From the NCBI RefSeq assembly GCF_001758465.1, contig NZ_MJIC01000020.1, positions 1 through 64,000 of the forward strand: a stretch of 64,000 nt of DNA. Reading direction: 5' to 3'. The position numbers and the translations under genes are program-made. This DNA is from Marisediminitalea lipolytica (GTDB lineage Bacteria; Pseudomonadota; Gammaproteobacteria; Enterobacterales; Alteromonadaceae). This document shows, one piece after another, positions 63,516 through 64,000 of this stretch (the stretch's first letter is position 1; each line of letters opens with the position of its first letter). Under the pieces are notes generated by a model that did not search any database, had not been told where the DNA came from, and saw only the letters and a program-made list of their open reading frames with translations.

Positions 63516-64000
63516 TTAATTCAGCTGTTCCAGCACACGAATAGCGCCGCGTAACTCTGCGAGCGCTTTCATTCTACCGGCATAAGAATAGCCGGGTTTT
63601 ACGCCTGGCTGACCAATTTCATCCTCTAATAAATGGCCGTGATCCGGGCGCATGGGGATCAGATTGTCGGGCTCCCGCCCGCACTCTTCTGCCAGCAGCG
63701 CACGAATTAAACCAATCATATCGTTGTCACCATCAAGGTGGTCGGATTCATAAAATGAGCCGTCATCTTCACGTTTTACATTACGTAAATGCACAAAGAA
63801 AATGCTGGGCCCGAACGCCCTGACCATATCCACCAGATTATTGTCGGCCCTTGCCCCATAAGAGCCGGCGCACAGTGTTAGGCCATTGCTTGGGCTTGGC
63901 ACTGCCTCCAGTATTGCTCTGGCGTCATCCGCTGTGGATACCACCCGTGGTAACCCGAATAGCGAGAACGGTGGATCGTCCGGGTGAATACACATTTTAA
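63516..64000 (-). CDS. uxuA: Mannonate dehydratase UxuA (C-terminal part, cut by window)
   Basis: The open frame runs out of the window at 64000, so only the last 161 residues are present; the ATG at 63995 is internal. The sequence [21 protein letters not shown], the stretch [41 protein letters not shown] and [12 protein letters not shown] are strongly characteristic of UxuA. The enzyme dehydrates D-mannonate to 2-keto-3-deoxygluconate in glucuronate breakdown, a metal-dependent TIM-barrel reaction with these His and Asp residues as ligands. Confidence 0.95.
   Translation of the reverse strand, partial: KMCIHPDDPPFSLFGLPRVVSTADDARAILEAVPSPSNGLTLCAGSYGARADNNLVDMVRAFGPSIFFVHLRNVKREDDGSFYESDHLDGDNDMIGLIRALLAEECGREPDNLIPMRPDHGHLLEDEIGQPGVKPGYSYAGRMKALAELRGAIRVLEQLN

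Noticed and set aside
1-64000. CRISPR array, tRNA genes, integrase or attachment sites
   Set aside because: None was recognised: no regularly spaced repeats, no tRNA-like sequence and no integrase were seen on reading both strands, though short tRNA genes can be missed by eye.

Overview
The window looks like chromosome of a marine or aquatic gammaproteobacterium close to Alteromonadaceae. This rests on the mix of LuxS, RlmE, an EF-P-like protein with an arginine at position 33, a RutR-type pyrimidine operon, three large TonB-dependent receptors, a secreted S8 protease with PKD and FN3 modules, and polysaccharide and uronate genes. It is inference from gene content; there is no rRNA gene to test it. 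Genes are dense and mostly intact. No tRNA, rRNA, CRISPR array or prophage was seen.

Layout. 1-2400: a single-gene IS200/IS605-type element, a secreted protein made of three Ig-like repeats, and a broken alpha/beta-hydrolase gene. 2400-7100: housekeeping genes (FAD dehydrogenase, fdxA, rlmE, a SpoU-type RNA methyltransferase, a YlqF-type GTPase). 7100-15400: a pyrimidine degradation operon rutABCDEF extended by a methylmalonate/malonate-semialdehyde dehydrogenase and an NCS1 permease, with divergent rutR. 15400-20200: a short membrane-protein gene, an alpha-glucosidase plus sugar MFS porter operon, and a drug-type MFS exporter. 20200-23800: luxS, creA, a strongly folded non-coding stretch, an MscS-type channel and a DUF2255 protein. 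23980-28500: a complete surface-signalling set (ECF sigma factor, FecR anti-sigma factor, STN-containing receptor). 28500-31100: FKBP peptidyl-prolyl isomerase, efpL and a PiT phosphate transporter. 31300-37100: a TonB receptor, a PI-PLC-like phospholipase and a secreted metallophosphoesterase, which together look like a locus for harvesting phosphate from organic phosphodiesters. 37360-42100: S8 protease, NTF2-like protein and rhlE. 42100-44600: a siderophore-type receptor with a Fur-box-like site. 44700-51640: a SoxR-type regulator divergent from an operon of a 36-codon leader ORF, RND adaptor, RND pump, outer-membrane factor and sodB. 51660-60350: FAD monooxygenase, AraC and GntR regulators, an AaeXAB-like aromatic-acid efflux operon with a MarR regulator, and an MDR oxidoreductase. 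60400-64000: a lipoprotein GH2 beta-galactosidase and the 3' part of uxuA.

How genes may work together. The best-supported regulatory circuit is the SoxR one: an 18-bp dyad with one mismatch lies inside a 19-bp promoter spacer, as in known SoxR targets, and drives an efflux pump together with an iron superoxide dismutase. The most interesting metabolic hypothesis is the phosphodiester locus: a receptor and phospholipase in one operon, a divergent phosphoesterase and a nearby phosphate carrier. A close receptor paralogue with its own sigma/anti-sigma pair sits 3 kb away. The rut operon appears to have two routes for malonic semialdehyde: reduction by RutE and oxidation to acetyl-CoA by the MmsA-like enzyme.
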